DNA of 64,000 nt from Hymenolepis diminuta (taxonomy: Eukaryota; Platyhelminthes; Cestoda; Cyclophyllidea; Hymenolepididae), in contig CAADRB010000095.1 in the NCBI GenBank assembly GCA_900708905.1, positions 84,966-148,965 of the forward strand. Direction: 5' to 3'. This document shows positions 9,284 through 23,086 of the stretch, one piece after another; the first letter of the stretch is position 1; every line of letters begins with the position of its first letter. Position numbers and translations under genes: made by a program. The notes under the pieces were generated by a model. That model was not told the origin of the DNA, made no database searches, and saw only the letters and a program-made list of their open reading frames with translations.

Positions 9284-12200
9284 CCAAAATTGAAAATTGC
9301 ATACATTTACAAAATAAAGTCAACCAAATATAGAGATACATATTTGAAAATAGGACTCGTGATGTACCACCCAAGGCAGAAAGATGATTAAAGCACTAAT
9401 AAAACATTCGCCCTGCAATGCTATAATGACCTTGTGGTAGCATGATCTTTTGAAAATGGAGAAGTCATGTGTTCTAAGTACGTTGATGAGAATGACGACG
9501 TACACTGATTATTGATCATCAGTTAATGGGTAAGCAACTATCATTAGTTCCAATGCGCCTCTTTTAATTTACAAAAAAATGACTTAAATATTGCAAATGT
9601 TTAAATGATACTCAGAATTTTACTATAAACAGAGCAACTGCTAAGGAGATCGTCATCTTTTTATTTAAACTTCGTACTGAAAATCCGATTTCTAAATGAC
9701 AGACGAGCAAATAAGTCAGATATTAAAATTAATTCATATTTGAATTAATCCATGGGGATTCGAGGCTGAATTACATTCCACTTGATGACTTATCTAAATG
9801 TCTTTAAACATATTTAGCAATACATGAGAAAGAACTGAGAATATGACTGCACAAATTGTGCTAAGAAATGTTAGTTAAATTTTGATTTAAAGAAATCACG
9901 TGAATACTGAAAATTCCAAAAAAATCTACGGCAGAAAAATTTATTTCAAAGTTCTGTTTACGGTAATACCTATATTTTGGTGATATATTAACATTTGAAG
10001 ATTTTGAGAGGGCTTTCACTGACTTTTTAATTTAAGAAAATTAATTTTAGAGATTTTTAGGAAATCAAAAAAGGAATATTTTTTAATATCTATTCTTTTC
10101 TAAATGCTCTGTATGATTTCCATATTGTAAGACTTTTGGGCATTACTCTCCATACGCTTCTAAAAATCATTTATGCAAATAGTGTATATTTGGCCCAGTT
10201 TTATGCAAAATTATTTCCATATTCTGATGTTCGCTTAAACTGAGCGTCATCGATGCACTTTACCTCTACATGGCCAAAACGCTTCTGATTATTACTTGCT
10301 TCAGCTTTGTGATAAATCAGCTAATTTTCCTGCGTTACTCCTCACACGCTATTTTAAAACATGCGATGCAAATGCTTGTCACTTACCCTCTCTTCCTCGT
10401 TTTTCGTTATTGTTCTCTTCTTCCTCTTCCTTTTGATCTACATTCCTTCCTCTTTTTCCTAATCAACTAATTTCTTAAGTCACATCTAGAACATTGCTTG
10501 ATTATAGGTGGCTTATTCCGAAATCATCCTTTCTTAAGGCTTCTTGAGGAGGAGGCGTTGTCCTTTTTGTCTCTGGAATATTTTTGTACCCGATGAAACC
10601 ATGAATAAAGCTAATTATCTTGAAATGGAATTTGAAATTAAGCTATAACTTGGTCTGTGTTAATTGCAACATTTAACAACTAGTTTCTATGATTTATTTG
10701 CGGGTAATAAATTTCTGAGCCTTGAAATAATAATTATCTCATCAATTTAGGCAGACAGTTACATAATTAGCAAAATCTTTTCATATGTTGATACTTCTTC
10801 AGAAATTATCACAAAATATTGGATAGTAAATATTTAACCATCGAAATCAGCAAATGTGAAAAAAGTACAGATTTTATTTTTTAAAAATTAATTTTCATGA
10901 AATCTTTTATATCGGGAATTTAACCAAAATTTTTGACAATTTGACAAATGCAATTAATATTCAAACACTCTTAAGTATTACGAATTTTTTATTTGATAAT
11001 AGAAATATCGATTTTTCACAAAATTCTTCACTTATCATTGACTTTCATAATAATTACTCACTCATTTACAATGCATTATTAACGATTCAAGGATGTACCT
11101 TGATTTTGGTTTAATTGTCTTCAACTAGAAAGCGGATCACACCTCTTCCCATCAATGTTATTTATCTGGTAATAAATGAGCAATCTAGAGAAAGATTTGG
11201 TAGATCACGAGTGTTTTTATTTGATCATCTATCTCAAATGCCTATGTGAAAGAACACAAATATGAGAATTTCAAAAATCTCCTATGTGCTCCACTACATC
11301 TCAGAAAGATCAATCTGTATCGATTCTGGAATGAGAAAATAAAACTCAGATTTATTTTTTACATTCTTGAGTCCTTTCAAGAGAAAAATTATATTTCCTA
11401 ATTCATATATCATTACCGGCGAAACAAGGGGATATAATATTTTGTATTAGGGAAAGTGCACCTCATTAGATGAGTTTGGGGCTTAATTCCACTTTATTCC
11501 CTTGCTTATTTGAATTTGAGAAAACATACAGGTATGTTTTATTGCTTTAGGATTGTGAAAAATACTCATTAAGTTTCATTATGCCTTTTAGATTTCGATT
11601 TTACTTTTATATCTAGAGAGACAGTTTCTTAACATTCGTTAGATATACTATAAGTTTTAAAAATAAAATACGGCCTTTGTAATTTCATAGTTCAAAGGAG
11701 AAACAAGAAGACGAATCAGTGTCACAGTGTATATTTTTTTCTGTCTTTTTCACAACCATTTGTAACATATATTAACAAGTGAACTGAAATTATAATTTGC
11801 TTAGTAATAATTATTCTAAGCATATTTTCCTATCAAAATTTATGTTCACAGCCACAACTCTTATTCCGATAAACTCTATGGTCAATTTATAGCTAGCTAT
11901 TTCCTCCTATGTGCTTGGGTTAAAATTTATACTTCAAAAGATTTTGCGAAGATGGTTTTACCTTTATAACAGTTAGAGCTGAAAAAATACAGTGATAAAG
12001 TTGGGCAGTTTGAGATGCATACTGCAACATTTTTTAGCAAATATTAATCTATTCTGGGGAAAAAATAAAGAAGCTGCTAGACATGATTAAGATGCGCTGA
12101 AGGCGAATCAATCAATTTTTGATATTAATATATATACTACTATTTAACTATAAATACCGTATTTAGCTTAATGAAAAATATTCCGAGAGATATGGAATTT

Positions 12201-13589
12201 GTGTTTTTATTTAATGCAATCTGAAATGTGTATAACAAAGTTTTCGAGGGTTTAAACTTTTAAGACTGCAATTTGGAAGTTAAGACTTGCGAATCGAGTG
12301 GCATAATGTACCCGTATTTATAATTCTCAAGCCACCTCTCCGCAATAAGAGGTCAAATCAGGCTGCTTAAATGTTAGCCTTAGGAGTTGGTAAATAAATT
12401 TCAATTCAATCAACAGCTGTTAATTTCTGAAGGAATGGCACTGTTAACAATATCTTCATTAATAGTTGGAAGGTAACAGAAAGAGTAGAAGAGCAAATTT
12501 CTCGGCAAATTCGTCAAAGATGAGGATTTTAAACCTTTAAAGGAAAAAAGAAAGTAAATTTGATAGAACTGACATAAGAATATCGGAAGGAACTAATAAC
12601 TTTCAAATACACTTTAATGAAAAAGTAAGATCGCTTTGTTCACATTTTGCTAACGGAACATGGACAACGATTTATTTAATTTTATTTAACTTTCAAATAC
12701 CTATCATTTACAACGAAGATCACAAATGAACTTAGTAATTACTAATATAATGTCTGACAAAATATTTAAAAATGATATGTTAATAAAAATAACAAATTAT
12801 TTGCAATAAATATTTCAGCTTTACTTATTTTGTCAGGTAAATATCAGATTTTGATTGAAAATAACCTTTACGGGTTAAAAAATGAATAATCTTGAATGAG
12901 TTTGGGAAAACTGACCTTTTTTAAAGTTGCATATCTCTGTCAAGCTTTTTGGACAAAGAAAAAGAAAAAAAACACAAATAAAAATAAACGCACTTAGTTC
13001 ATTATTTTTTAACAAAACTTTTAGAAGAATGGAAATTTTCAAACAGAAAAGATGCCATTAAGCAGCATTCTGTTTGCATGCTAAAATTTTGTGATACGAA
13101 AGTTCTGAAATTTAATTTATCTTTAAGAGAGAAGATTTAGAAACAGTGTTAGATTTAATAAATTAAACGACGGGTAACTTTCTGCGATCAAAAGGAAAAG
13201 GCTGCTCTTAAGAAAACGTGTAGATAGACCAGACTTTGGAGCAATAAGTTTATAATTAACCGATTCGGTTTAGAAGGGAGGAAGGTTGGGGGTTCGAGAG
13301 AGTTAGGTAGCTAAATTTGACAATAACTATTATTTATGTTAAAATTAAATAAAATACCGCCTCAGACTTTGCCCGAATGGCTTATTTTTGTGCCCTTACT
13401 CTCTCAGGTGAACGCAAACATTATCTCATGGTCATTACAATGCTGTTTAGAAAGGTTATTAAAGAGTAGGTCTTGGAGCAATAACCTATTCATTTTATTA
13501 TAAACATCTTTTTTATTCTTTTGTTCGTATATTTTATTTATTTTATTATATATTTTGAAAGAATATGTTTGTGCTTTGTTGTGACCATT
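9284..13589. other. Unassigned AT-rich stretch
   Basis: No gene supported. It contains one member of a 23-base dispersed repeat (9342-9364), a pyrimidine-rich tract at about 10383-10460, and an AATAAA near 10603. The open frame 10270-10470 runs through the pyrimidine tract and is hydrophobic for that reason; I do not call it a gene. Confidence 0.45.
9342..9364 (+). repeat. 23-base dispersed repeat, member 1
   Basis: ATTTGAAAATAGGACTCGTG plus ATG. It differs at a single base from 30124-30146. Similarity does not clearly extend outward. Confidence 0.5.
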
Positions 13590-13980
13590 TAGAAACGAAC
13601 TTGATCACACCTCTTCAACCCAGTCAATCGATTCAGATACACCCTTCCAAACTGTACTGGAAACCACTATTATCAAGGCTCCACCATGCACACTAACTCT
13701 TTTGCGTCCCTCGACCGTCAAAATTTTATTTAATAATGCATTCACCCCCCATTAGGAAGAGCTAATATATAGTCACACGTCTCCATAAGAACAAGTCCCT
13801 TTCGTTCCTCTGAGCTTTCTCTCTGCCCTCAATAAAAGTTAAGATCGACGATCCTTCTTTTCTCCAACCTGTTGTGTGGTGATGGTCAAATAAATTAGAA
13901 GGGTGAAACTTAAGCTAGACCCTGTAGTGTCTAGGAAATTTAACTACCACCTACCACTCTATGGCCTCGATATTGAAAGA
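13590..13980 (+). repeat. LTR-like block, unclassified
   Basis: This 390-base block is markedly richer in C and T than its surroundings. It holds TATATA near 13770, a pyrimidine-rich segment and CTCAATAAAAG near 13828-13838, the arrangement typical of an LTR promoter plus polyadenylation signal. No second copy was found in the window, so a solo LTR or a host regulatory element are both possible. Confidence 0.22.
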
Positions 13981-16900
13981 AGCAGTCCTACTTATGTAAA
14001 ATGTCATTATAATAATAAAACTGTTTAATAATTTAGTGAGTTAGCAGCATCATTCACATTGGAAATGCAGAAACTATTTACAAAAATTGAAAGAAGAAAG
14101 AAAATTTTGTTTATGGTATTGATTTTAAATATTTCCTATAAATTGGCTCAAAGTATAGAACACTTATTGTGAATTTCACTTGTATTTCCTTTAGTTTTCT
14201 TCAGACATGGTTGAACGTAATAAAGGTTATTGACCTTAATCTGCCAATAATTGAAAAAGAGAACGTAGATATATTTTGATTCTTGTATATTCAATCTCGA
14301 AGATCAGAAATTATTGTAATTAACAGAATCTTTCAAGAAACGTTTTCTTTTAATACTTGAACAATGGGAGAATTGCTAAAGAAAAGCCACTTTTCGACAC
14401 CCGGTCAGCGGTAATTTTAATTGTTTAAACTCTAAAGGGTTTTTTATATTGAATTTTGCCGTTTTGTAATAATTAATAGAAAGTATAGATATTTAACTGC
14501 AACTTTGTTATCTTGGATTGCTATTATTTATCGCCACAGATTGACGTATTTGTTGTGAACCAAACACTATGCCAAAAAGGGAAAGAACATTTTTGAATTG
14601 GCTGCATAGTGATTGAAATTACATTATGATTCTTTTTTTTTAAAATTTATTTTTCCACAAAATTACGAATTAAAGAGGGAGATTTGGCATGATATTTCTC
14701 AAATACGGAATTCACCTTTAGAATGGCAGAAATGACTCCCTCCCCATATTTATATTCCTCATTCCTCTAAAAATTGTTAGTTTCAACCAAATTCAAGCAA
14801 ATAGTTGTACAGTTTTTGGCTGGTCACTTATGTGAAACGAGTCTGTCCATTCATCTTCCTGAAAGAAGTTTAATTAATCAACAATGGAATACGGAGGAGC
14901 ACCAATTCGCCTGAAATTAAGTCTTCTGTAACCTCGAAAGCAAAAGTAAATATCAAAATTTTATATAAACATGTTTTGACCCATACTGGCATATGATATT
15001 TTTGCAGGACATTTTAGATAGGAAGCGAAATATTTCACCAATGATAGGAATTCATCTGCCTTTGGATGAGTCTTAAGTGTTCACATGCACAGCAGTGTGA
15101 AGCATTTCCTTTCGCCTCTTTTAGAAGACTTTGGAAAAATTTTTATCCTAATGAAAAGCCGAAAAAATTCCGTTTCTGTTTAAGTTCGTTTATAGATCAA
15201 AGAAGGTCCGATTTCTTTTCTTTTTAGTAATTTTTGGACGATTATTAAATTTCTGCAGTGATTTAACCATATACTTATAGGTGAAATTTGAAAGGGATAG
15301 GTTCTTAGAGTATCGGACAACCATCCTATAACATTGAATCATACATAACAGATCTTTTTGACCTTTAGATAAATTTAAGAATGACTTTCTCCGATAGTTC
15401 GCGACTAATTCTAGGCTTGAATAATTGAATTCCAACCTTTATAGAGCGTTGCTTACTGGGTACAATGTTTTATAGTCAAACATCTGACCATCCTTATGGA
15501 TACTGCATTTGAAAACAATATGCAAAATCAGAGAATAACACAGACTGGTTTATAGCTGCTTATTAAGAAATCGATTTCCAAGTTTTCAAGACAAACTACG
15601 GTCGCGTTCGACGCCATTTTAATTACTTTTTCCACATTTATCATAAAAAGGCCTAACTCGGTATTTCTAAATTTCATTCATGTGGTGAGAAATAACTTTC
15701 CATTTCCTCTGAAATAGAGGCTAAAGAACTTACTTACAATAAAGCCTAGAAATACTTATTAATATTGCAACATTATGCATTTGAATGTTTTATGGTACTT
15801 AAAGCTGAGACATTTGACTCTGCAGCATTTTTTTACATTAGCGCTATTGTGAAGACAACTTGATAAACATTGTTTTAAAATAGGAAGCGGAGTAGTTGTT
15901 AATATTATTTTAGAGATTGAATATTGAAAAAACAAAGTATCACAACGAATTATTGGCATGGAAAAGGAAGGTAAATTTTCAAATTTTGTCAGAAATGGAC
16001 ACTAAAACCTACTGCTAACTGCATAAAGAAACCCAAAGGGAACATGTACTTCTTTGTTCCCATCTTTGTACACCCCATATACGTCTCAGAGTGTTCAATA
16101 TGATTAATTATATTTCATCGAATTCGGACTCTCTTGAGTCCTGCTATGAATGCTAAAGTCATCCTAATACCCTAGTCAGTCAAAATATCTCTCTAGATTA
16201 CCCCAATCAACGCACTTAAAGGTAAGAATGGTACCACCAACCAATTCATGTTACATAGTAGCTCGTGTCATAAGCTATAAGTAGATGAAATTGAAGAGAA
16301 TAAAGAAGGTGCAGACAAACGCAAGTCATTGTTCTTGAAAGATAATGTCGATTTACCCTAAAAGCTAAGCTCTAATAGAATGTTTTCAAAATTCTAAAGG
16401 GATACAGTGTTTAAGAACGAAGATACTCTAGCCACAGTAGGAGTTATGTAGAAATCTTCGGTTTAAAATAGAAATATTTCAATTTGCCTTCCACTTTTCT
16501 TCGTTAAATATTGCATTCATATCTCTGTAACTCCTATTCAAATCGCGTCTTTGTTGAAATTTTTTAAGTGGAATAATTACGTATATCATTCGACCTGACT
16601 CTGGGGTTTGAATAAGAAATATAATATGAATATAAAGCAAAAGCACATGTCATTGGTTTACAGCTTAATAGCTTAACCATGATCATTAAATCAACTGAAA
16701 AACATGCTGAATAATACTTTAGGTTCCCCTTAATACTTTAACACACCAGAAAAAGCAAAAAGGTGAGATGAACATAATTTTCATAGAGCAAGACCTTCGA
16801 TAACCTATGTAATAATTGTAATATTTTCTGAAGGACTCAAAGTTTAAAATGCGAACGAAAACTCTTATTTTAATACGTCACGCAATTGCTTGTCTTTCAG

Positions 16901-17547
16901 TACAATAATTCTAAGTGAGATAACAAGATTCACCTATTTTGACACTGCTTTAACATGTTCTAGCAGATAAAAGCGCTAATGATATGCGCAACATTATTTT
17001 CCCCAGTGTTTCTTATTTAACTATGTGCTACAAACTGGTGGTCTTTCTTCCATCTGTCTTTCTTACATTGCTTAGCAAAAGCGCAGAAAACATTATCGTC
17101 GGTAGATAAAAAGAACACACTGGCACAAATCAGGATAAAAGAGGCGCAAACATTCGTTACATCCGTTATATCAAGATTATTTGCAGATATGGGCAACTCT
17201 ATTTATATCTCCCGCTCTCCACTTCTAACTCTGCTTTTGCGCAAATTTTATTGAGCTCTCATTCTGAGCCACCGTTTTCACCTGGCATAAACTCAAGTTT
17301 ATTTCTTTATATCCTCAGTCTCGAAGTATACATCTTAAAACAAACCTTTGCGTTTTATGGACAGGAGGACTGTTAGCTCAGCTTTGGTGTGAGAATGCGT
17401 TTTGATAGTTCCTAATTATGTATTTGAAAATTAAATAACTTTTTGGCTAAACAAAATAATGAATTCAATTATTTCAACTTGGAGAATGGGGTTTTTCCTC
17501 TTTTGAATAAATAATCTAATTTAAATTAATCTAACTACATTCTGCAG
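13981..17547. other. Unassigned AT-rich stretch
   Basis: No gene supported. Open frames at 15190-15435 and 15759-15959 (minus) are within chance expectation. A donor-like AAG/GTAAGA occurs at 16222-16227 after a short open segment, and an acceptor-like TTTTTGCAG occurs near 15007. A less AT-rich patch at 17040-17350 has no recognisable content. Confidence 0.4.
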
Positions 17548-17641
17548 GGATGAAAGTTCAGCCAACGTAATACAGAAAGGAAAATACAGTCTGCTTTGTC
17601 CTAATCTAAGCGCGCTCTTCTTTCCGCTTCAACCGTTTTAA
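17548..17641 (+). CDS. Possible terminal exon, unrecognised
   Basis: Opens after CTACATTCTGCAG (AG at 17546-17547), with a CTAAC branch-like motif just upstream, and reads 30 codons from GAT at 17549 to TAA at 17639-17641. The peptide begins DESSANVIQKGKYSLLCPN. It is short and matches nothing I know. A chance alignment of an AG with an open frame is the main alternative. Confidence 0.2.
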
Positions 17642-20600
17642 TTAGAATTCAGATCTCGCAAGTCTAATAATAACTAAGGCTCGAAAGAAAATGAAAGAAA
17701 TTTACTAGAAGCTATTGATTCATTTTAGAAGTTTTCAAAAAATAACTAGATATTTTTCAAGATTTGAGAAGCATTTTTGACATCACAGGAAGAAAAAAAC
17801 GAAACGAAAAAAAATCGCACAGAGCTTTATTTAATAAAATTCCACAGAAAGAGGAAGAAAGAGTGTAGAGATAAAAGAAAAACGGTTGACAAGGTTATCT
17901 CTGGTTCTGAGTGTTAGAAATCGATTTGGTCGAACTGATATCTCCCCATGTGACTCAAAATCTTCCCAGCGGTTGGCAGTAGCTACTTACTTTTTCCCAA
18001 CCAGTGAATTAATATTTGAATGTAGACCAATTCCTGCTAAAAAGCAGCAATGGAAATATGTGGAAGAGCAAGAAAGTAGAAGGAATAACAATCAAGACAA
18101 AAACGGAACATCTGGTTTGAACATATGAACACCTTGGAGTATGTACAAGCAGATAGATTAACAGATACTATTGAACTGTGATGAAAGTGTTTACAATACA
18201 ATCTAAACTCGTCCAGGAAGATCTGGGAAAGGAAGATTATAATCGATGCGTGAGTACTTGAGTGCGCTTTAAGAATAAAGGGATGGGGGGGGGGATTGCG
18301 AAGTGGCTTCATATATTAGAAGAAATATGAAGTGGGGAAGGAAGGCATAAAAGACATTGGTGGCGACGTTGCCAGTTGCCCATTTAGAAGCAAACTCGAA
18401 AATTTGTACTTATTTTTCAGCAAAGTCTAATGTTTTAAGTTGGTGCCATTTTAGATATGCAAACCTGTTAGCCGATCCGACTCAGTGGCGATCATTTTAT
18501 TATTAAAAATGAACGGTCGAATATTTGTTCCAAAATTCATCTTGAGTGAACTATGTTCTATGATTTCTGCTATATTAAGATAGTGTAAAATGCTTGTGTT
18601 AAAATTTCATCCTGTGAAGGAAGAAATGAAGTGATAAGACCAACCACCATAAATAAAAAATTGTCAATAGAAAATAGAGATTGTGGATAAGGATCTGATT
18701 ACTAATTAATAAAGAGAAATATAACATTAAAATTTTTGAAAATGAAGCAGTAAATTGCCCATTAAGTAAGAAATTAAACTTAAATCAATTAAAATAACTC
18801 TTTTGACGCTCGCTTCTCAATCTCACTCTCTATTCCAGGCTTAAAAGTTCTTATCCCGTACCAGTTGCTTCGTCACAATGAAAAATTGTTGTGGAAAAAA
18901 CATAACCAATTATTCTCAAATTAATTAGAAAGCAAATTTTTATAGGATTTAGATAAGACTTTCAAGGACAACAACTTTCGATTATGGCTTAATTTAGATG
19001 CCAGTACTGAATAAATAAAGTTACCTTTTAAGTATTTTCAATAGATAAATTTCTCCATCGTCTGTGTAGTCTGTTTGACACTTCTAAGGTTTAAGAAGTA
19101 CAGGACGGCCATTCCGTCTCCACTGAATGGAAAGCCACCAAACGCACTCAATTCTAAAGCATTTATTGAATGAAATGATAATGCCATTGTTTTTAAAGAA
19201 AAAAGGTATATTACGAATGATAATATTATCAGGACTTAGGTCACTGACTCAACGCGCAGGAAATCAGACTAATTCAAATTGAATAAATCGCTAAGAAATA
19301 TTTTTGCTGATTAAGTACTGAGCTATGTATTTTCTATGACTAAATCCTTACGACATAAACAAGTATGGAGAATTTAAATGTGTCTCTTACGTTTCGTCGC
19401 TCATATTTTTCTAAGCGCCTGCGCTTATACCTGACATAATTATATAATAAAAAAGTCGAGATAATATGAGCCTATGAGCCTAAACATAAACAATAGGCAT
19501 AAAGGTCCCAAAGGATCGATTGTCAATGAAACAAGCACAAAAGCAAGTGAGTCATTACAAAATTAATGGCTGAGGAAGTAAAAATAAGACAACATTAGGC
19601 TTCTTAAATGAATCATTGTCTAAGCTAGTTTCCATTTTTAAATCGCATTTGGTTCATTATTATTTGCTACTTTACTTAAATCTTAGCAAATAGAATGTTG
19701 CCAAAGTGAAACTTCTGACTTCTGCCTTCTTTTAAATCTCAAGCAAGGTTATTTATTTTTGGCCTCTAAAGTGCTCTTTGATGGACAAATTTAATTGTAA
19801 AGATCCTTAATAGTTTAAGATACTCTGAGTCTAAATAATCTTTAATATTTAAACGCATTCTATTAAATGTATGTCCCGGCCGAGATGGCAGTAATTCCAT
19901 AATTAGTACGGTAATGTAAACCATGGAGTTTAGATTAAAAGTTTATTAAGTTTAATCAAAAAATTTCAAAAATGATACAAAAGGAATGTTTTAGGTAATA
20001 TTTACACAAACACATCTCCTGGAGCCAATGGTCATTTAAGTTAACACCAACAAATGTGCGAAGTGGTTTAAATAAATAGTAAGCCTAATGAAGGAAAAAA
20101 TATGTAGATTAAGCAAAATAAAAGAGGTTTATTCCGAAAACGGGCAACCTGTTGAGACCATCTGGAAAATTATACACAATAATCATGCTGAATATCAACA
20201 GATATTAATAATTTATAATGATAATTGGGGTTGAGAAAAGGATAACATTCGTTTAGTTAGGTCGGAAATACGAAGTTTCACCAACGTTCTTTCTTTGATA
20301 AAAGAGGTTTCATGAGGACATAAAAAATATCAGAAAAAAGGAATGAAAAAAGAAAATACCATTTCTTTTGAAAGGAGAATAAAATATTTCTTATGTGCTT
20401 AGTACAATCAAAATATCTGGGATTAGAGTTCATTTTAATAATATTTTCTTCATCTATCTTCTTCTATGTTCATACCGGTGAACGAATTTTTTCCACTTCA
20501 TTCCTGGCTAAGTAGGCAGCCGATTTATTTTCTCAACTTGCATTAACTTGTATAATTATTAAACTTCTTTTAAAGTGCTGAGATTTCATCGTATTTTCTA

Positions 20601-23086
20601 ATGGTCTTGTTTCATCTTTCTGTTGAATCTCAATTTCTGTTGCGTAATGCATCAATGCAGCTCTATTAGTGATGACACACTCGTATATTATTTTTAAAGC
20701 AGTTTACAATTGTACATGATTTAACTCAAATCGTAATATTAAATGTTGTCAAATTAACTATTAAGACAGTAAAGATAGTTATAAATGAGGGTCTGCAAAT
20801 TAAACCACTTATCATTTTTCCTATCAGAAGTAAATTCCAGAAAACAATTCTGAAAGGCAGTTTTTCATCTTAGATTATCAAAAATCTTATTGTACTGTTT
20901 GTTTTAGTGTCACATTTTGAATTTTAGCTGGTAGTTGGCTTGAATTTCTTTTAAATTAATAGCCCATTAAAATTGGAAAACAGAACTAATGACACCAAAG
21001 AATTTTGCATTAGTAATAAATCCGCTTGCAATATGTAATAGTTTTCCGCGTTTTTAAGCAAGTTCATCAGCAAATTGCAAAAGATTTATTTTGTAAGAAG
21101 TTTTAAGTCCTTTTAATATTATACTTGTGCAAAGAAAATAAAGTTTATTTTTGACAATTTTGAACTACATTACTCCCACTCCTACGATTCTTATAATAAT
21201 TGTATATAAAGTAACCAATCAACTGCCTGGAATCCTCAAAAGTGAAATTGAAGAGAAATCCATAAATATGGGCCTTCGAACATTAGAATGTGAAGCAATG
21301 ATCTATGTCGGTGGCACAAACCTAAATCCAAGACAATTTTGGTGCTCTGCTTTTAAATCTTATCTTTTTGAGTTCTTTTATAATTCATCTAAAATTATTT
21401 TACCATTTCTCTGTGCTCAGGTAGTTTTATATGACAAAGTGATTGTCTTACTCTTAGTTATAAGTAAATGCATATAAAACAACCTTCGTAACATTGCAAA
21501 CTACATTGTTATTCAAGGTATTGAATGATGAAGCTGCAGCCGAATCCCTAAGATAAGTAGAATTTCTGATATCAAGTAGAAAAAATGACAACGCGTTTTT
21601 GTGATTGGAAAGGGAGATGGAGCCAACAAAATTCCGAAGTTTAATAAATGAACAAATTTATCTAAAGCCATTTTATAAATTAACAATATTTTAAAAGTCC
21701 TTTTACAGTTCATTATTTAAACTAATTCAGATCTCATGATAAATAGTTATGAGACAAATTAACTGGTTATAACTACAATTGGGTAAAAAATTTACCTCAA
21801 ACCTTTGTTTTAGCGAAATTAATATTTAATGGTGGCGTATATAAATAAAGTTTCAAAATTTAAGATTTAATACATTAAAATGCGTATTTTAACTTGCTAG
21901 TAGAAAATTAGAGCACTTTCATTTAAAATGTGATCTCGAAGATGCAAATAAAATACATTATTGTCCCGAAAACTGCCGTATATAGTAAAGTTTCTAAATC
22001 AAAATCCCACAAAACTAAGCAAATTCTGCATTAATAGACTTTAAATATTTCCATTTGGACATTTTTGAGTACAAAAAATGCAGAAGATTGCAGATTCCCA
22101 GAAAACTAGGATCTTTTGGGCCAAATATCCAAATTTCATTCTTCTCTCCGGCGGAATAATTTTTTCTTAATTATAATTGCTAACGTTAACAAAAAGGCTT
22201 TAGAAAGTAAAATCATGGTGTTTTATTGCTCTAATTCAAAAAAATTTATAAATGTCAATTTTTGTTAAAGCTCCCAAATCATCAAAGAAATCGCACTCTT
22301 TTTTTGTTAGCAGAGCAAAGTGATGGGCTTGTAAAACAAAGAAAATGACAGTCCAATAGGTCACGTGTTTTTGTATTCATACTAGAACCTTGGAGTTGTG
22401 AAGTGGTGACTCATGCTGGTTTATCCTAGTTGTGCGATTTAATTCATACGCTACTTAGGAAGGAAAGAATAAATACCTGAATTACTGATGTCTTTGAAAA
22501 GATTTTATCAAACACCTCATTTCCGAGAATTTTAGAATCGTTAACACCCATTTTTCAAGACAGACTAAATAAATTGGTAAAATATTCACAGAATTGTGTT
22601 TTTGTTCCTATTTTATTTATTTGCTGTCATTTTAGCAAATCTTTAGTGAAACTAGTGAAATTAAAATCGATAAAAGCGAAATAATGCACTTTCAGTAGTC
22701 ATAATTTGCTACTGAGAGCTCATGCCCATTTTGACATTTGAATCATAAAACTTTATAACATTAAAAAATAAACCACCATTTATAGAATTTAACATGTAAT
22801 TAAAAGTTCTTCAAAGTTGTCTTAAAAAGCAGATGAATAAAACGGCATTGTAGATCTGAAAATCTACGAGCTCTAATAATAAAAAATCCAAATTTGTTTT
22901 AAATTCAAATTTATAGACCTCGGAGTTTTAGTGAGCTAAGTCGCTTTTAAACAACCTGTGACAACATCGAATCAAAATAGATAATAAGTCATTATACTAT
23001 TTTAAATTGTTCAACAATTCTAAACTTAGAAAGCCATGAATTTTTATTAAGGTTCACCGTACCATTAATTAATAGGCAAATATATG
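17642..23086. other. Unassigned AT-rich stretch
   Basis: No gene supported. An A-rich tract lies near 17795-17812. The patch 17886-18400 is less AT-rich, has open frames on both strands, a run of ten G at 18285-18294 and TTGGTGGCGACG near 18357-18368, which resembles the start of a retrotransposon leader. The evidence is too thin to name an element. A hairpin-like sequence occurs at 19107-19136. Confidence 0.4.
21151..21477 (+). other. Longest non-transposon open frame, probably not a gene
   Basis: This frame of 108 codons begins at TTG rather than ATG and ends at TAA. Its middle part (NQLPGILKSEIEEKSINMG and onward to about 21370) looks more protein-like than its ends, and a donor-like CAG/GTAGTT lies at 21418-21425. 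An exon is possible, but a frame of this length is expected about once by chance in a window of this composition. No family recognised. Confidence 0.18.

Noticed and set aside
10270..10470. Hydrophobic 66-codon frame resembling a membrane protein
   Set aside because: Hydrophobicity comes from translating a pyrimidine-rich tract; no start context or relatives.
18037..18312. 91-codon minus-strand frame overlapping an 80-codon plus-strand frame
   Set aside because: Mutually overlapping frames in locally less AT-rich DNA; neither resembles a family, and the lengths are expected by chance.
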